NCBI RefSeq assembly: GCF_001642795.1
Contig: NZ_LKEH01000027.1
Span: 190,573-254,572 of the forward strand
Reading direction: 5' to 3'
Length of the DNA stretch: 64,000 nt
From: Pseudomonas viridiflava
GTDB taxonomy: Bacteria > Pseudomonadota > Gammaproteobacteria > Pseudomonadales > Pseudomonadaceae
Shown piece after piece: positions 52,062 to 61,447 of this stretch; position 1 is the first letter of the stretch, and each line of letters opens with the position of its first letter. The notes under the pieces are model-generated. The model worked only from the letters and a program-made list of their open reading frames with translations, did no database searches and was not told the DNA's origin. The translations under genes and the position numbers were made by a program.

Positions 52062-53645
52062 TCAGATGAAGCCCGGATGCGCGGCCGCCAGCAACTCCTG
52101 GGTGTACGGCTGCTGCGGCGACTCGAATACCGCGTGGCTGGGGCCTCGCTCGACCACCTTGCCGTCCTTGACCACGATTACATCATGGGCCAAGGCCTTG
52201 ACCACCGCCAGATCGTGGCTGATGAACAGGTAGGTTAGCCCGTGTTTCTCCTGCAGCTCGCGCAGCAGGGCAACGACTTGCTTTTGCACGGTGCGATCCA
52301 GCGCGGAGGTGGGCTCGTCGAGCAGGATCAGCGCCGGTTTGAGCACCAGTGCCCGGGCGATGGCGATGCGTTGTCGCTGACCACCGGAAAATTCATGCGG
52401 ATAGCGATGACGGCTCTGCGGGTCGATACCGACTTCTTCCAGTGCGCGTATCACCTCGACATCACACTGAACCGCATCCAGGCCGCCATGCACTTCCAGA
52501 CCTTCGGCGATGATCTGCGCCACGGACATGCGCGGGCTGAGGCTGCCATAAGGATCCTGAAACACCACCTGCATCTCTTTGCGCCAGGGCCGCATCTGTT
52601 TCTGGTTCAGGCCGTCCAGCGCGCTGCCACGAAAGCGGATGCTGCCACGCGAATCCAGCAGACGCAGGATGGCCTGGCCCAGCGTCGACTTTCCGGACCC
52701 CGATTCACCGACGATGCCCAGGGTCTTGCCGCGCTCGATGCTCAGACTGATGTCATCGACTGCTTTCAGGTATTCCTTGTGCCGCCTCAGAATGCCGCCC
52801 GTCAACGAGAACCATACCTTCAGGTTGTCGACTTCGAGCACGTTCTCCCGCGCATCGCGCGGCAATGGCTCGCCTGCAGGCTCGGCATCCAGCAGCAGAC
52901 GGCTGTACGGGTGTTGCGGCGCCTTGAACAGCGACTGGCAATCGGCCTGTTCGACGATTTCGCCCGCGCGCATCACACAGACCCGCTGCGCGACGCTGTG
53001 TACCAGGTTCAGGTCATGGCTGATCAGCAGCAACGACATGCCCAGGCGTTGCTGCAATTCCTTGAGCAGCAGCAGGATCTTGCGTTGTACGGTCACATCC
53101 AGCGCAGTGGTTGGCTCGTCGGCAATCAACAATTCCGGCTCGCAGGCCAGCGCCATCGCAATCATCACCCGCTGGCGCTGGCCACCGGACAGTTCATGGG
53201 GGTAGGCCTTCAGGCGCTTATGCGGCTGCTGGATGCCCACCATTTCCAGTAATTCAATGATCCGCTTCTGGGCCTCCCGTCCGGCCATGCCTCGGTGCAG
53301 CAACAGGGTTTCACCGATCTGTTTGGACACGGTGTGCAGCGGGTTCAGCGACGTCATGGGCTCCTGAAAGATCATGGCGATGCGGTTGCCGCGCAACTCC
53401 CGCAGGGTTTGATCGCTAGCGCCGATCAGCTGCTGGCCGCGATAGGTAATGCTGCCCTTCGTGACGGTGCCGCTTTTGGGCAGAAGTTGCAGAATCGAGT
53501 GTGCAGTGACCGACTTGCCCGAGCCGGACTCTCCGACCAGCGCCAGGCATTCACCCGGCCGGACATCCAGACTCAGGTTGCTGACCACTGTCTGCCCGCT
53601 GAAGGCGACACTCAGGTCGCGGATTTCGATCAGGTTTTCTTGCAT
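52062..53645 (-). CDS. yejF: YejF-type ABC transporter, fused ATPases
   Basis: The 527-residue protein holds two ATPase modules in one chain: Walker A GESGSGKS in each, signatures [12 protein letters not shown] and [12 protein letters not shown], and the DE of each Walker B ([24 protein letters not shown]). This fused architecture is that of YejF. Start ATG 53645 comes two bases after yejE's stop. It powers import of peptides, including microcin C-type compounds in E. coli. Last gene of the operon. Confidence 0.92.
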   Translation of the reverse strand: MQENLIEIRDLSVAFSGQTVVSNLSLDVRPGECLALVGESGSGKSVTAHSILQLLPKSGTVTKGSITYRGQQLIGASDQTLRELRGNRIAMIFQEPMTSLNPLHTVSKQIGETLLLHRGMAGREAQKRIIELLEMVGIQQPHKRLKAYPHELSGGQRQRVMIAMALACEPELLIADEPTTALDVTVQRKILLLLKELQQRLGMSLLLISHDLNLVHSVAQRVCVMRAGEIVEQADCQSLFKAPQHPYSRLLLDAEPAGEPLPRDARENVLEVDNLKVWFSLTGGILRRHKEYLKAVDDISLSIERGKTLGIVGESGSGKSTLGQAILRLLDSRGSIRFRGSALDGLNQKQMRPWRKEMQVVFQDPYGSLSPRMSVAQIIAEGLEVHGGLDAVQCDVEVIRALEEVGIDPQSRHRYPHEFSGGQRQRIAIARALVLKPALILLDEPTSALDRTVQKQVVALLRELQEKHGLTYLFISHDLAVVKALAHDVIVVKDGKVVERGPSHAVFESPQQPYTQELLAAAHPGFI

Positions 53646-53646
53646 G

Positions 53647-54672
53647 TCAGGACCTCGGGTCGAAGGCATCGCGTAGCGCCTCGCCAATGAACACCAGCAG
53701 GGTGAGGATCAGGGTAAGGGCGAAAAACGCCGTCAGACCCAGCCAGGGTGCCTGCAGGTTCTGTTTGCCCTGAGCGATCAGCTCGCCCAACGACGCACTG
53801 CCCGCCGGCATGCCGAAGCCAAGGAAGTCCAGCGCGGTCAGGGTGGAGATAGCGCCCGTGAGAATGAATGGCAGGTAACTGAGCGTGGCGTTCATGGCGT
53901 TCGGCAGGATATGGCGCAGGATCACTGTCCGGTCGCTCAGCCCGAGGGCGCGTGCGGCTTTGACGTATTCCAGATTTCGGCCGCGCAGAAACTCGGCGCG
54001 CACCACGTCCACAAGCGTCAGCCAGGAAAACAACGCCATGATGCCCAGCAGCCACCAGAAGTCCGGCTCGACAAAGCCTGAGAGAATGATCAGCAGGTAC
54101 AGCACCGGCAGGCCCGACCAGACTTCCAGCAGACGCTGGCCAAGCAGATCCACCCAACCGCCGTAATAACCCTGAAGCGCACCTGCGGTGATGCCGATCA
54201 AGGCGCTGATGAAGGTCAGTGCCAGCGCGAAAAGAATCGACACGCGGGCACCGAAGATGACCCTGGCCAGCACATCGCGGGCCTGATCGTCAGTGCCCAG
54301 CCAATTGGTCGCAGACGGCGGGCTGGGCGCAGGGATGGTCAGCTCGTAGTTGGGCGTGTCGTCGCTGAACGGGATGGGCGGGAACAGCATCCAGCCATCG
54401 CCCTTGTCGATCAACTGGCGCACATAGTCACTGCGGTAATCCGGCTGAAAAGGCAGTTCGCCCCCGAACCGCTGCTCGGTGTAACGCTTGAATACCGGGA
54501 AATACAACGAGTGCTGGTAGCTGACCATCAGCGGCTTGTCGTTGGCGATCAGTTCGCCACCCAGCGTCAGGGCGAAGAGGGCACAGAACAGCCAGAGCGA
54601 CCACCAGCCTCGGCGATTGCCTCGAAAACGCTCCAGACGGCGACGGGCGAGCGGAGAAAGACTGCGCATCAT
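53647..54672 (-). CDS. yejE: YejE-type peptide ABC permease
   Basis: The 341-residue inner-membrane permease has an N-terminal helix, then a periplasmic loop, and a DppC-like permease domain with five further helices. The EAA-type loop ([24 protein letters not shown]) is present. ATGA overlap with yejB (54669-54672). YejE is the second permease of the yejABEF system; longer than DppC/OppC because of the periplasmic insert ([29 protein letters not shown]). Confidence 0.92.
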   Translation of the reverse strand: MMRSLSPLARRRLERFRGNRRGWWSLWLFCALFALTLGGELIANDKPLMVSYQHSLYFPVFKRYTEQRFGGELPFQPDYRSDYVRQLIDKGDGWMLFPPIPFSDDTPNYELTIPAPSPPSATNWLGTDDQARDVLARVIFGARVSILFALALTFISALIGITAGALQGYYGGWVDLLGQRLLEVWSGLPVLYLLIILSGFVEPDFWWLLGIMALFSWLTLVDVVRAEFLRGRNLEYVKAARALGLSDRTVILRHILPNAMNATLSYLPFILTGAISTLTALDFLGFGMPAGSASLGELIAQGKQNLQAPWLGLTAFFALTLILTLLVFIGEALRDAFDPRS

Positions 54673-55733
54673 GCCGTCCTCGCGTTGAAGTCGATTCTGG
54701 GATCGACCAGCGTGTAACAGACGTCCCCCACCAGTTTGATCAGCAGCCCGAACAACGTGAAGATAAACAGCGAGCCGAACACCACCGGATAGTCCCGCGA
54801 AACGGCGGCTTCGTAACTCATGCGCCCCAGGCCATCCAGCGAGAAAATAACCTCGATCAGCAGCGATCCTGCAAAGAAAACACTGATAAACGCCTGTGGA
54901 ATACCCGAGACCACCAGCAGCATGGCGTTGCGAAATACATGGCCGTACAGCACGCGCCGTTCGCTCATGCCCTTGGCTCTGGCGGTAATCACGTATTGAC
55001 GGGTGATCTCATTGAGAAACGAGTGTTTGGTCAGCAAGGTCAGGGAGGCGAAACCACCGATGACCAGTGCCGACACCGGCAGCACCAGGTGCCAGAAATA
55101 GTCAGCGATCTTGCCCAGTGTCGACAGCTGATCGAAGTTGTCCGACACCAGCCCTCGCACCGGAAACCAGCTCAACGAGGTGCCGCCACAGAAAACCACG
55201 ATCAGCAGCATGGCGAACAGAAACGCAGGTGTGGCGTAGCCGATGATGATCGCGGTGCTGCTCCAGATGTCGAAATGGCTGCCATGTTTGACAGCCTTGC
55301 GAATGCCCAGCGGGATGGACACCAGATAGGTCAGCAGCGTCGCCCAGAGCCCCAGAGAGATGGAGACCGGCATCTTCTGCAGAATCAGGTCAGTGACCGT
55401 CGCCCCGCGAAAGAAGCTGTTGCCGAAGTCCAGTTGCGCGTAGTTCTTGAGCATCAGCCACAGCCGTTCATGCAGGGGTTTGTCGAAACCATACTGATGC
55501 TCGATTTCCTTGATCAGCTTGGGGTCCAGCCCGCGAGAAGCTCTGGATTGCCCGGCACCTGCCGACTCCGAGGCGCTGGCACCTGCGGTGACGCCGCCGA
55601 TGCCCTGCAGTCGAGCGATGGCCTGTTCGACCGGGCCGCCGGGCGCCGCCTGCACGATGAAAAAGTTGACCAGCAGAATGCACAGCAGGGTCGGGATGAT
55701 CAGCAGCAGCCGCCGCAGAATGTAGCCGAGCAT
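54669..55733 (-). CDS. yejB: YejB-type peptide ABC permease
   Basis: The 354-residue permease starts [38 protein letters not shown], typical of the DppB family N-terminus. A YejB-specific insert ([21 protein letters not shown]) follows. EAA loop: [24 protein letters not shown]. It starts directly after yejA's stop and overlaps yejE. It forms the heterodimeric channel with YejE. Confidence 0.92.
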   Translation of the reverse strand: MLGYILRRLLLIIPTLLCILLVNFFIVQAAPGGPVEQAIARLQGIGGVTAGASASESAGAGQSRASRGLDPKLIKEIEHQYGFDKPLHERLWLMLKNYAQLDFGNSFFRGATVTDLILQKMPVSISLGLWATLLTYLVSIPLGIRKAVKHGSHFDIWSSTAIIIGYATPAFLFAMLLIVVFCGGTSLSWFPVRGLVSDNFDQLSTLGKIADYFWHLVLPVSALVIGGFASLTLLTKHSFLNEITRQYVITARAKGMSERRVLYGHVFRNAMLLVVSGIPQAFISVFFAGSLLIEVIFSLDGLGRMSYEAAVSRDYPVVFGSLFIFTLFGLLIKLVGDVCYTLVDPRIDFNARTA

Positions 55734-57596
55734 CTACTTCATCTCCGAAACAAGGGCTGAAGCACCCCGTTTGGCTGCGAATTGTTCGTTGGTCAGCGCT
55801 GTCGGGCTGACTTCCCACCAGGTCTCGATGGCTTCGTTGTTGCTGGCCTGGATTTTCGGAATCCCGAAGCGGTTCCACCACACGGTCGAGGAACCTGGCG
55901 GGTAATAGTTGGGAATCCAGTAATAATTCCACTGCAGCACGCGGTCCAGGCAGTGCGCATAGTCAGTCATCGTCTGCTTGTTGTCGGCCTTGAGCAGCCC
56001 GGCGATCAGCGTGTCCACGGCCGGGTCCTGCAGCGCCATGTAATTGCTGGAGCCGGGATCCATCGCCACTTTGGAGCCGAAGCTGTTGTACAGCTCCGAG
56101 CCTGGTGAGGTGGAAACCGGGTAGCCGGTGACGATCATGTCGTAGTCACGCGCCATGACCCGGTTCAAGTACTGCGCGGCGTCGATGCGGCGAATGTCGA
56201 AATGGATGCCGATCTGCGCCAGATTACGTTTGTAGGGCAGCAGCATGCGTTCAAAACCGGTCTGACCGTTGAGGAACGTGAAGCGGAACGGCTCCCCTTG
56301 GGCGTTCACAAGTTCGTCGCCTTTTGGCGTCCAGCCAGCTTCTTTCATCAATGCCAGGGCTTGCAGCTGCTTGTCGCGTATAAAGCCCGTGCCATCGGTT
56401 TTCGGCGTTTTGTAGACAGTGTCGAACACCTGCTCCGGTACCTGACCACGCAGCGGTTCAAGAATCTTAAGTTCGGCCGGTGTTGGCGGTTCGGTGGCAG
56501 CCAGCTCGGAATTTGAAAAGTAACTGTCCTGGCGGATGTACATGTTGCGCATCATCTGCCGGTTGGTCCATTCGAAATCCCAGAGCAGCGACAGCGCCTG
56601 TCGTACCCTTCGGTCCTGAAACATCGGTCGGTTCAGGTTGAACACGAAACCCTGTGAACTTTGCACGGCGCCCTTGGCCAGATGCGCCTTTTGCAGTCTT
56701 CCGTCGCTCAGTTGCGGGCTGTCGTAGCGAATCGAATAGCCGGTGGCCGAGAACTCCCGATTGTAGTCGTAGGCACCGCCCTTGAGCACCTGACGCGCAA
56801 CGTCGATGTCGCCGAAGTACTCGATGCTGAACGTGTCGAAGTTATAAAGGCCGCGGCTGACCGGCAGATCCTTGCCCCACCATGTCGGGTCACGTTCGAA
56901 CGTAATGGTGCGACCCGGATCGACATGCGCGATCTTGTAAGGGCCGCTGCCCGGCGGCACTTCGAAGCCCGCGCCACCGGCAAAGTCGCGGGTCTTCCAC
57001 CAGTGTTCGGGAAACACGGGCAACGAGGCGAGATCCAGGGGCAGGGTACGACTGTCGCTGTGTTTGAAGTCGAAACGGATCTGCGTCGGTGATTCGACTT
57101 CCAGGCCTTTGACCGCTTCGAACTGGGTGCGGTACTGCATGCTGCCCTGGGTCATCAGCAACTCATAGGTGTATTTCACGTCACTGGCAGTAATCGCTGT
57201 GCCATCGGCAAAGCGTGCCTTGGGATTCAGGTAGAAGGTGAGAGACAGGCCGTCAGCGCTACGTTCCATCTTCTCGGCCACCAGCCCGTAAACGGTATAG
57301 GGCTCGTCCATCGAGCGTACCGCCAGCGGTGAATACAGCATGCCGTTGATTTGGGAAACGCCCATGCCTTTGTCGGTGAACGGCATCAGGTGATCGAACT
57401 GACCAATCTCGATTGCGGAGCGGCGCATGCTGCCGCCTTTCGGGGCGTCGGGGTTCACGTAATCGAAATGCTGGAAGTTGGCGGGGTAGCGGGGCGCCTC
57501 ACCATAAACGGTCAGGGCGTGTTGCGGTGCGGCGAACAGCGAGGATGAGGCCAGGGCCAGTGTTGCGGCGATCAGTGAAGAAAAAACAAAACGCAT
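55734..57596 (-). CDS. yejA: YejA-type peptide-binding protein
   Basis: ATG 57596 yields 620 residues with a signal peptide (MRFVFSSLIAATLALASSSLFA). The mature protein is an SBP family 5 member: HALTVYGEAPRYPANFQHFDYVNPDAPKGGSMR near the N-terminus, and the WYYWIPNYYPPGS-like C-terminal region seen as NYYWIPNYYPPGSSTVWWNRFG. YejA is the periplasmic receptor of the YejABEF importer. First gene of the operon; a GTG-free ribosome-binding site is not obvious. Confidence 0.92.
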   Translation of the reverse strand: MRFVFSSLIAATLALASSSLFAAPQHALTVYGEAPRYPANFQHFDYVNPDAPKGGSMRRSAIEIGQFDHLMPFTDKGMGVSQINGMLYSPLAVRSMDEPYTVYGLVAEKMERSADGLSLTFYLNPKARFADGTAITASDVKYTYELLMTQGSMQYRTQFEAVKGLEVESPTQIRFDFKHSDSRTLPLDLASLPVFPEHWWKTRDFAGGAGFEVPPGSGPYKIAHVDPGRTITFERDPTWWGKDLPVSRGLYNFDTFSIEYFGDIDVARQVLKGGAYDYNREFSATGYSIRYDSPQLSDGRLQKAHLAKGAVQSSQGFVFNLNRPMFQDRRVRQALSLLWDFEWTNRQMMRNMYIRQDSYFSNSELAATEPPTPAELKILEPLRGQVPEQVFDTVYKTPKTDGTGFIRDKQLQALALMKEAGWTPKGDELVNAQGEPFRFTFLNGQTGFERMLLPYKRNLAQIGIHFDIRRIDAAQYLNRVMARDYDMIVTGYPVSTSPGSELYNSFGSKVAMDPGSSNYMALQDPAVDTLIAGLLKADNKQTMTDYAHCLDRVLQWNYYWIPNYYPPGSSTVWWNRFGIPKIQASNNEAIETWWEVSPTALTNEQFAAKRGASALVSEMK

Positions 57597-57691
57597 TACT
57601 CGAATCCCGATTGACCGTAGAAGCGCCCGGCGTCGCATTGCAGACAGCGGTATCTTCTACAGATAAATCCCTGATTCGCCAAGCCGCCTGC

Positions 57692-57721
57692 AAAAACGGC
57701 CCATCCGAAGATGAGCCGTTT
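57692..57721 (-). terminator. Terminator of the second parvulin gene
   Basis: Read on the minus strand, AAACGGCTCATC, loop TTCG and GATGGGCCGTTT, with one mismatch pair, are followed by a short T-run. It lies about 30 bases after the parvulin's stop. Confidence 0.7.
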
Positions 57722-57750
57722 GGTAACCCGTGTGTAACCGTGCGACAGGA

Positions 57751-58032
57751 TCAGTCCTGACGGCTGGTCACTTCCAGCAGGTGGTAGCCGAACTGGGTCT
57801 TGACCGGACCCTGAACGGTATTGACCGGGGCGCTGAACACGACGGTGTCGAATTCCTTGACCATCTGGCCTGGACCGAACGAACCCAGTTCACCGCCCTG
57901 GCGGCTGGATGGGCAGGTGGAATTGGCTTTGGCAACTTCAGCGAAATCAGCGCCGCCTTCGATCTGTGCCTTGAGTTCGTTGCACTTCTCTTCGCTCGAA
58001 ACAAGGATGTGGCGGGCAGTGGCTTTAGCCAT
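57751..58032 (-). CDS. Small parvulin-type peptidyl-prolyl isomerase (second copy)
   Basis: The 93-residue single-domain parvulin starts at ATG 58032 (AGGAGA). It begins MAKATARHILVSSEEKCNELKAQIEGGADFAEVAKANSTCPSSRQGGELGSFGPGQM and ends VKTQFGYHLLEV. It has the same active-site positions as the 46614-46889 gene and is closest in type to E. coli PpiC. No signal peptide, cytoplasmic. Its own terminator follows. Confidence 0.92.
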   Translation of the reverse strand: MAKATARHILVSSEEKCNELKAQIEGGADFAEVAKANSTCPSSRQGGELGSFGPGQMVKEFDTVVFSAPVNTVQGPVKTQFGYHLLEVTSRQD

Positions 58033-58115
58033 GGGGAAAAATCTCCTGTGAAAAAAAAGAAATAGCCTACCGGAATCAGTTCGGTATTTCCTGACAAAGT
58101 TCCTTCGCAACGCGG

Positions 58116-59198
58116 TTATCTGTAGCGCAACCGATCAACCGTCCGGCGCAGCAACTGCTCGGTTCCCGTCCAGCCCAGACAGCCATCGGTCACCGAAACA
58201 CCGTATTCAAGGGTTTTGCTCAAAGGCTGGCAGCCGTCGAACAGGTGGCTTTCGACCATCATGCCGATCAGGGATGTGTTGCCTTGCAGGCGCTGCTGGA
58301 GCACATCGTCGAACACCTGCGGCTGGCGTAGCGGGTCTTTGCCACTGTTGGCATGGCTGCAGTCGACCATGATGCGCGCCGCAATCCGGTTCTTTGCCAG
58401 GCTGGCCTGTACCCTGGCGATGCTCTCGCTGTCGTGGTTCGGTCCGCTGTGTCCGCCGCGCAGCACGATATGGGTATCCGCGTTGCCCTGCGTCTCGATG
58501 ATCGCCGGGTGGCCGTGGCTGTCCATGCCGAAATGGCGATGGGGGTGAGCCGCCGAGCGAATCGCATCACTGGCCACCGCGACGCCACCGTCCGTGCCGT
58601 TCTTGAAACCGACCGCCATGGGCAGACCGCTGGCCATTTCCCGATGAATCTGCGATTCGGTCGTGCGGGCGCCGATGGCGACCCAACTGAGCAGGTCGTC
58701 GAAGTAGCCGGCCGCCATGGGCTGCAGGATCTCGGTCGCGACGGGCAGGCCCATGTGCAGCATCTCGCGCATCAGTTCCCGTGACAGCTTCAGTCCCACC
58801 GCCATGTCGTCGCTGCCGTCGAGGCGGGGATCGTAGGCCAGGCCTTTCCAGCCGACAGTCGTGCGCGGCTTTTCGACGTACGCACGCATGACCAGCAGCA
58901 TCTGGTCGCTCACTTCAGAGGCGAGACCGGCCAGGCGTTCTGCGTATTCGAGTGCGGACTGCGGGTCGTGGAGGGAGCAGGGGCCGACGATGACCAGCAG
59001 GCGCGAATCCTGGCCTTCAAGGATGGCGCTGACGGCACGACGATGAGCGGCGACCTGTTCGGTCAGGGCGGTATTCAGCGGCAGGCTGCTTTTGAGCTCA
59101 AGGGCACTGGGCAGACGCGTCGAGGTAGATGTGCTGTGGGGCAGCGTGATCGAGTGGCTGGACAGGTCGGACGGTTTTACGGCAACGGACGAATTCAT
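58116..59198 (-). CDS. 3-deoxy-7-phosphoheptulonate (DAHP) synthase, class I
   Basis: ATG 59198 gives 360 residues. It catalyses condensation of PEP with erythrose 4-phosphate, the first step of aromatic amino acid synthesis. Hallmarks: VIVGPCSLHDPQSALEYAERL, the LLVMRAYVEKPRTTVGWKGLAYDP PEP/metal-binding segment, GARTTESQIHREMASGLPMAVGFKNGTDG, and SHANSGKDP. Which of the Phe/Tyr/Trp-sensitive isoenzymes it is cannot be told. The 475 bases upstream hold two aromatic-rich leader peptides and a terminator, suggesting attenuation by aromatic amino acids. Confidence 0.92.
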   Translation of the reverse strand: MNSSVAVKPSDLSSHSITLPHSTSTSTRLPSALELKSSLPLNTALTEQVAAHRRAVSAILEGQDSRLLVIVGPCSLHDPQSALEYAERLAGLASEVSDQMLLVMRAYVEKPRTTVGWKGLAYDPRLDGSDDMAVGLKLSRELMREMLHMGLPVATEILQPMAAGYFDDLLSWVAIGARTTESQIHREMASGLPMAVGFKNGTDGGVAVASDAIRSAAHPHRHFGMDSHGHPAIIETQGNADTHIVLRGGHSGPNHDSESIARVQASLAKNRIAARIMVDCSHANSGKDPLRQPQVFDDVLQQRLQGNTSLIGMMVESHLFDGCQPLSKTLEYGVSVTDGCLGWTGTEQLLRRTVDRLRYR

Positions 59199-59242
59199 GT
59201 TCTGGCTTCCTGGGCTGGCGGGTGACGTTCCCGCTAAAAGCC

Positions 59243-59395
59243 CTACTGGGGTGTTCGACAAAGGGCCGGTTCGGCCATGCGTGTGCAGTTGCCACCTGGC
59301 AGTGACCGATCGGAGGCGGCAGGCTGTCCCGAACGGAGGTTGCTAAATCGCCAGGCGAAGTCGATGTCGTTGCGGTAATAAGTGGCGTAGTTCAT
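59243..59395 (-). CDS. Second leader peptide (aromatic-rich)
   Basis: ATG 59395, eight bases after GAGGAA, opens a 50-codon frame beginning MNYATYYRNDIDFAWRF, in which Y, Y, Y, F, W and F occur within 17 residues. TAG at 59245-59243 ends it 44 bases before the DAHP synthase. A hairpin formed by GGGCT/AGCCC and GCGGG/CCCGC between its end and the synthase's AGGA ribosome-binding site could link the peptide's translation to that of the enzyme. It is too short and biased to be an enzyme. Confidence 0.6.
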   Translation of the reverse strand: MNYATYYRNDIDFAWRFSNLRSGQPAASDRSLPGGNCTRMAEPALCRTPQ

Positions 59396-59439
59396 GTCGT
59401 GTTCCTCGATTCGATCAGTGTGGTGTTTTTTGAGGGGCT

Positions 59440-59477
59440 AAAAAAACAAAACCCCCGGTCGGGTAGCCGACCGGGGG
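59440..59477 (-). terminator. Attenuator terminator
   Basis: On the minus strand an 11-base perfect stem, CCCCCGGTCGG/CCGACCGGGGG with loop CTAC, is followed by TTTTGTTTTTTT. It lies 50 bases after the first leader peptide's stop and 240 bases before the DAHP synthase. This is a strong intrinsic terminator inside the leader. Confidence 0.9.
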
Positions 59478-59526
59478 TAGAGAATTCTCTGGTTGGCGTC
59501 CCCTTGGAGTGGGCGCCGGATGGGTA

Positions 59527-59673
59527 TCAGGCGCGCCAGTGGCTAAACCAATACCCGTAATAAGCGTTGAGCTGGAGATCTGCCATCGCTGGAGCAATGC
59601 GCACAGCCACAGCGTCAGCCAAGCGGCACGCGCTGGCATGGGTGACGAACTGTGATGACGTGGATTGAAGCAT
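59527..59673 (-). CDS. First leader peptide of DAHP synthase (aromatic control codons)
   Basis: ATG 59673, eight bases after GGAG, opens a 48-codon frame ending in NAYYGYWFSHWRA, with Tyr-Tyr-Gly-Tyr-Trp-Phe-Ser-His-Trp, all aromatic control codons. The GGGTAT formed by its Gly-Tyr codons (59556-59551) is complementary to ATACCC (59527-59522) just after the stop. A ribosome stalled on these codons would therefore open this stem, as in trp/phe attenuation. The terminator at 59440-59477 follows. Confidence 0.7.
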   Translation of the reverse strand: MLQSTSSQFVTHASACRLADAVAVRIAPAMADLQLNAYYGYWFSHWRA

Positions 59674-59685
59674 GGTGTGTCTCCG

Positions 59686-59728
59686 TTGAATGAGCGGGAG
59701 CTTACTTCAGCCAACGGCGCTCATTCAA
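59686..59728. promoter_or_regulatory. 11-base inverted repeat upstream of the leader
   Basis: TTGAATGAGCG (59686-59696) is inverted as CGCTCATTCAA (59718-59728), 21 bases apart, just upstream of the leader's ribosome-binding site. It could be an operator or a 5' RNA hairpin. Confidence 0.5.
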
Positions 59729-59885
59729 TTGGAAAATTCAATCGGAGGAATTATCGATTCCGTCGCCGCAGGGCTCTTGGAAGATGAGCTGCGGACAAAA
59801 ACTGTCAGAAAAGGCTATTTCGTCAGTCCGCACTTGCCGCTGGGCGGCGAAGATTTCCGTAAGACGCCGCTCGGAAAAATCCCAT

Positions 59886-60116
59886 TCAATCGGGCACAGG
59901 TTGAGATTCGTCACCCTCGGAAGGGATGCTGCCAATCTTCATCCCCAGCAAAACCGCCACTTTATGGGCCTCGCCGCGTTTTCCCTTCTTGCGTCCTGCC
60001 AGCACTTGGTAGGTCGTCGCAGGATCAATGCTGTTCTCCCGAGCGAATTCTTGAACAGATTTACCCTGTTGTTCGAGCCAGGCCTTGGCTTGTGCAGCAG
60101 TACGTATTCCGGGCAT
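59886..60116 (-). CDS. Small HTH DNA-binding protein
   Basis: The 76-residue protein has a single HTH: MPGIRTAAQAKAWLEQQGKSVQEFARENSIDPATTYQVLAGRKKGKRGEAHKVAVLLGMKIG. It is typical of a phage-type or conjugative-element transcription regulator, with an alpha-helical 'FARENSIDPATTYQVLAG' recognition unit. It is divergent from another HTH regulator (60199) across an interval with three phased GTTCAAA-type repeats, as in a Cro/CI-like switch. Confidence 0.7.
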   Translation of the reverse strand: MPGIRTAAQAKAWLEQQGKSVQEFARENSIDPATTYQVLAGRKKGKRGEAHKVAVLLGMKIGSIPSEGDESQPVPD

Positions 60117-60117
60117 A

Positions 60118-60147
60118 GTTCAAAACCGTTCAAATCAGTTTAATTTT
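60118..60147. promoter_or_regulatory. Three 10-base phased repeats between the HTH genes
   Basis: GTTCAAAACC, GTTCAAATCA and GTTTAATTTT follow one another without gaps at 60118, 60128 and 60138, one helical turn apart. They start two bases upstream of the small HTH gene's start codon, so a bound regulator would block its translation initiation region or promoter. Confidence 0.5.
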
Positions 60148-60198
60148 AGCTGGATTCTACCATTCGTAAGGATGGGGTCAACAGGGTTATGCATTCAA

Positions 60199-60558
60199 AT
60201 GAGTGGAATTGGGTACCGACTAAGAAAAGAAAGAGAACGTCTGGGGCTGTCTCAGCGTGCCTTCGGTGAAATCGGTGGTGTGGAAGCGAACGCTCAAGGG
60301 AAGTATGAAAGTGGCGATCGTGCCCCCAAGGCCGATTACCTGGCAGCGGTAGCAGCCAAGGGTGTCGATGTACTCTACGTGCTCACCGGAACGCCTACGC
60401 CGATTCCGGTCGACAACCTCAGTGTTGCCGAAGAAAAGGTGCTGGGCAGCTATCGTGTGCTCGACAAGGAAGATCAGGACGCCATCAGACGGCTGACCAC
60501 AACCATGGCGGAGCTGTCGGCTTCGTACATCACAACCGACAAGCCGACCGACAGTTGA
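60199..60558 (+). CDS. XRE family HTH regulator
   Basis: ATG 60199 yields 119 residues; extension to 60085 crosses the divergent gene and is rejected. The XRE HTH is MSGIGYRLRKERERLGLSQRAFGEIGGVEANAQGKYESGDRAPKADYLAAVAAKGVDVLYVLTG (residues 1-65), followed by a helical tail (EEKVLGSYRVLDKEDQDAIRRLTTTMAEL). Such tails often mediate dimerisation or proteolysis. Regulators of this form are common in prophage and stress islands of pseudomonads. Confidence 0.82.
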   Translation: MSGIGYRLRKERERLGLSQRAFGEIGGVEANAQGKYESGDRAPKADYLAAVAAKGVDVLYVLTGTPTPIPVDNLSVAEEKVLGSYRVLDKEDQDAIRRLTTTMAELSASYITTDKPTDS

Positions 60559-60800
60559 GGGTCGCTCGTTCTCTTCAGATCCGTCGAGCGCTGCCGGGTC
60601 TGTTGCCCTTGTACGCCGCGCCTGAGCCGGTTCGGTCCAGGCTGCGCGGCCTCGTCCGGCGCAGTTAATCGTCGTCATTCTCTCGTGCTGAAGCTTGCCT
60701 GCGGGCGGTTCGAGCGAAAACGGCAACATCCCCTAGGTCTGCCTCGCCGTTTTTGTTATGGTGAATAGCATTCGTTATGTCCGTTGCGCGAGGTGTCTGC

Positions 60801-61445
60801 TTGATTAGGGTGCTAGTTGTCGATGACCATGATCTTGTTCGGACAGGCATCACACGGATGCTCGCCGATATAGATGGCTTGCAGGTGGTAGGTCAGGCCG
60901 ATTCCGGTGAGGAGTCCTTGAAGAAGGCGCGGGAACTCAAACCCGACGTCGTGCTGATGGACGTCAAGATGCCGGGCATCGGCGGCCTTGAAGCCACCCG
61001 CAAGCTCTTGCGCAGCCATCCGGATATCAAGGTCGTGGCCGTGACGGTCTGCGAAGAAGATTCATTTCCGACGCGGCTGCTTCAGGCCGGAGCGGCCGGT
61101 TACATGACCAAGGGTGCAGGCCTTGCGGAAATGGTTCAGGCCATCCGTCTCGTCTTTGCAGGTCAGCGCTACATCAGCCCGCAGATTGCTCAACAATTGG
61201 CGCTCAAGTCGTTTCAGCCACAGGTCAACAATTCGCCGTTCGACCTGCTGTCCGAGCGCGAAATCCAGATAGCATTGATGATTGTCGGTTGCCAGAAGGT
61301 CCAGACCATCTCGGACAAGCTGTGCCTTTCGCCGAAAACCGTGAATACTTACCGCTACCGAATCTTTGAAAAGCTTTCCATCAGCAGTGATGTCGAATTG
61401 GCGTTGCTGGCAGTACGTCACGGCATGGTGGACGCCAGCGCCTGA
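60801..61445 (+). CDS. gacA: Global response regulator GacA
   Basis: This 214-residue response regulator starts at TTG 60801 (AGGTG upstream), the codon known from other Pseudomonas gacA genes. The receiver domain has [14 protein letters not shown], the phospho-acceptor Asp in [13 protein letters not shown], and K in AAGYMTKG. The C-terminal LuxR-type HTH is [43 protein letters not shown]. GacA, phosphorylated by GacS, turns on small RNAs rsmX/Y/Z that sequester RsmA, controlling virulence and secondary metabolites. It is followed two bases later by uvrC, with which it is cotranscribed. Confidence 0.97.
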   Translation: MIRVLVVDDHDLVRTGITRMLADIDGLQVVGQADSGEESLKKARELKPDVVLMDVKMPGIGGLEATRKLLRSHPDIKVVAVTVCEEDSFPTRLLQAGAAGYMTKGAGLAEMVQAIRLVFAGQRYISPQIAQQLALKSFQPQVNNSPFDLLSEREIQIALMIVGCQKVQTISDKLCLSPKTVNTYRYRIFEKLSISSDVELALLAVRHGMVDASA

Positions 61446-61447
61446 AC

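Noticed and set aside
52242..53252. 336-codon open frame antisense to yejF
   Set aside because: It lies wholly within the two intact ATPase modules of yejF and resembles nothing.
60777..60800. ATG at 60777 as start of gacA
   Set aside because: It would add eight residues not seen in GacA, and TTG 60801 has a better-placed ribosome-binding site.
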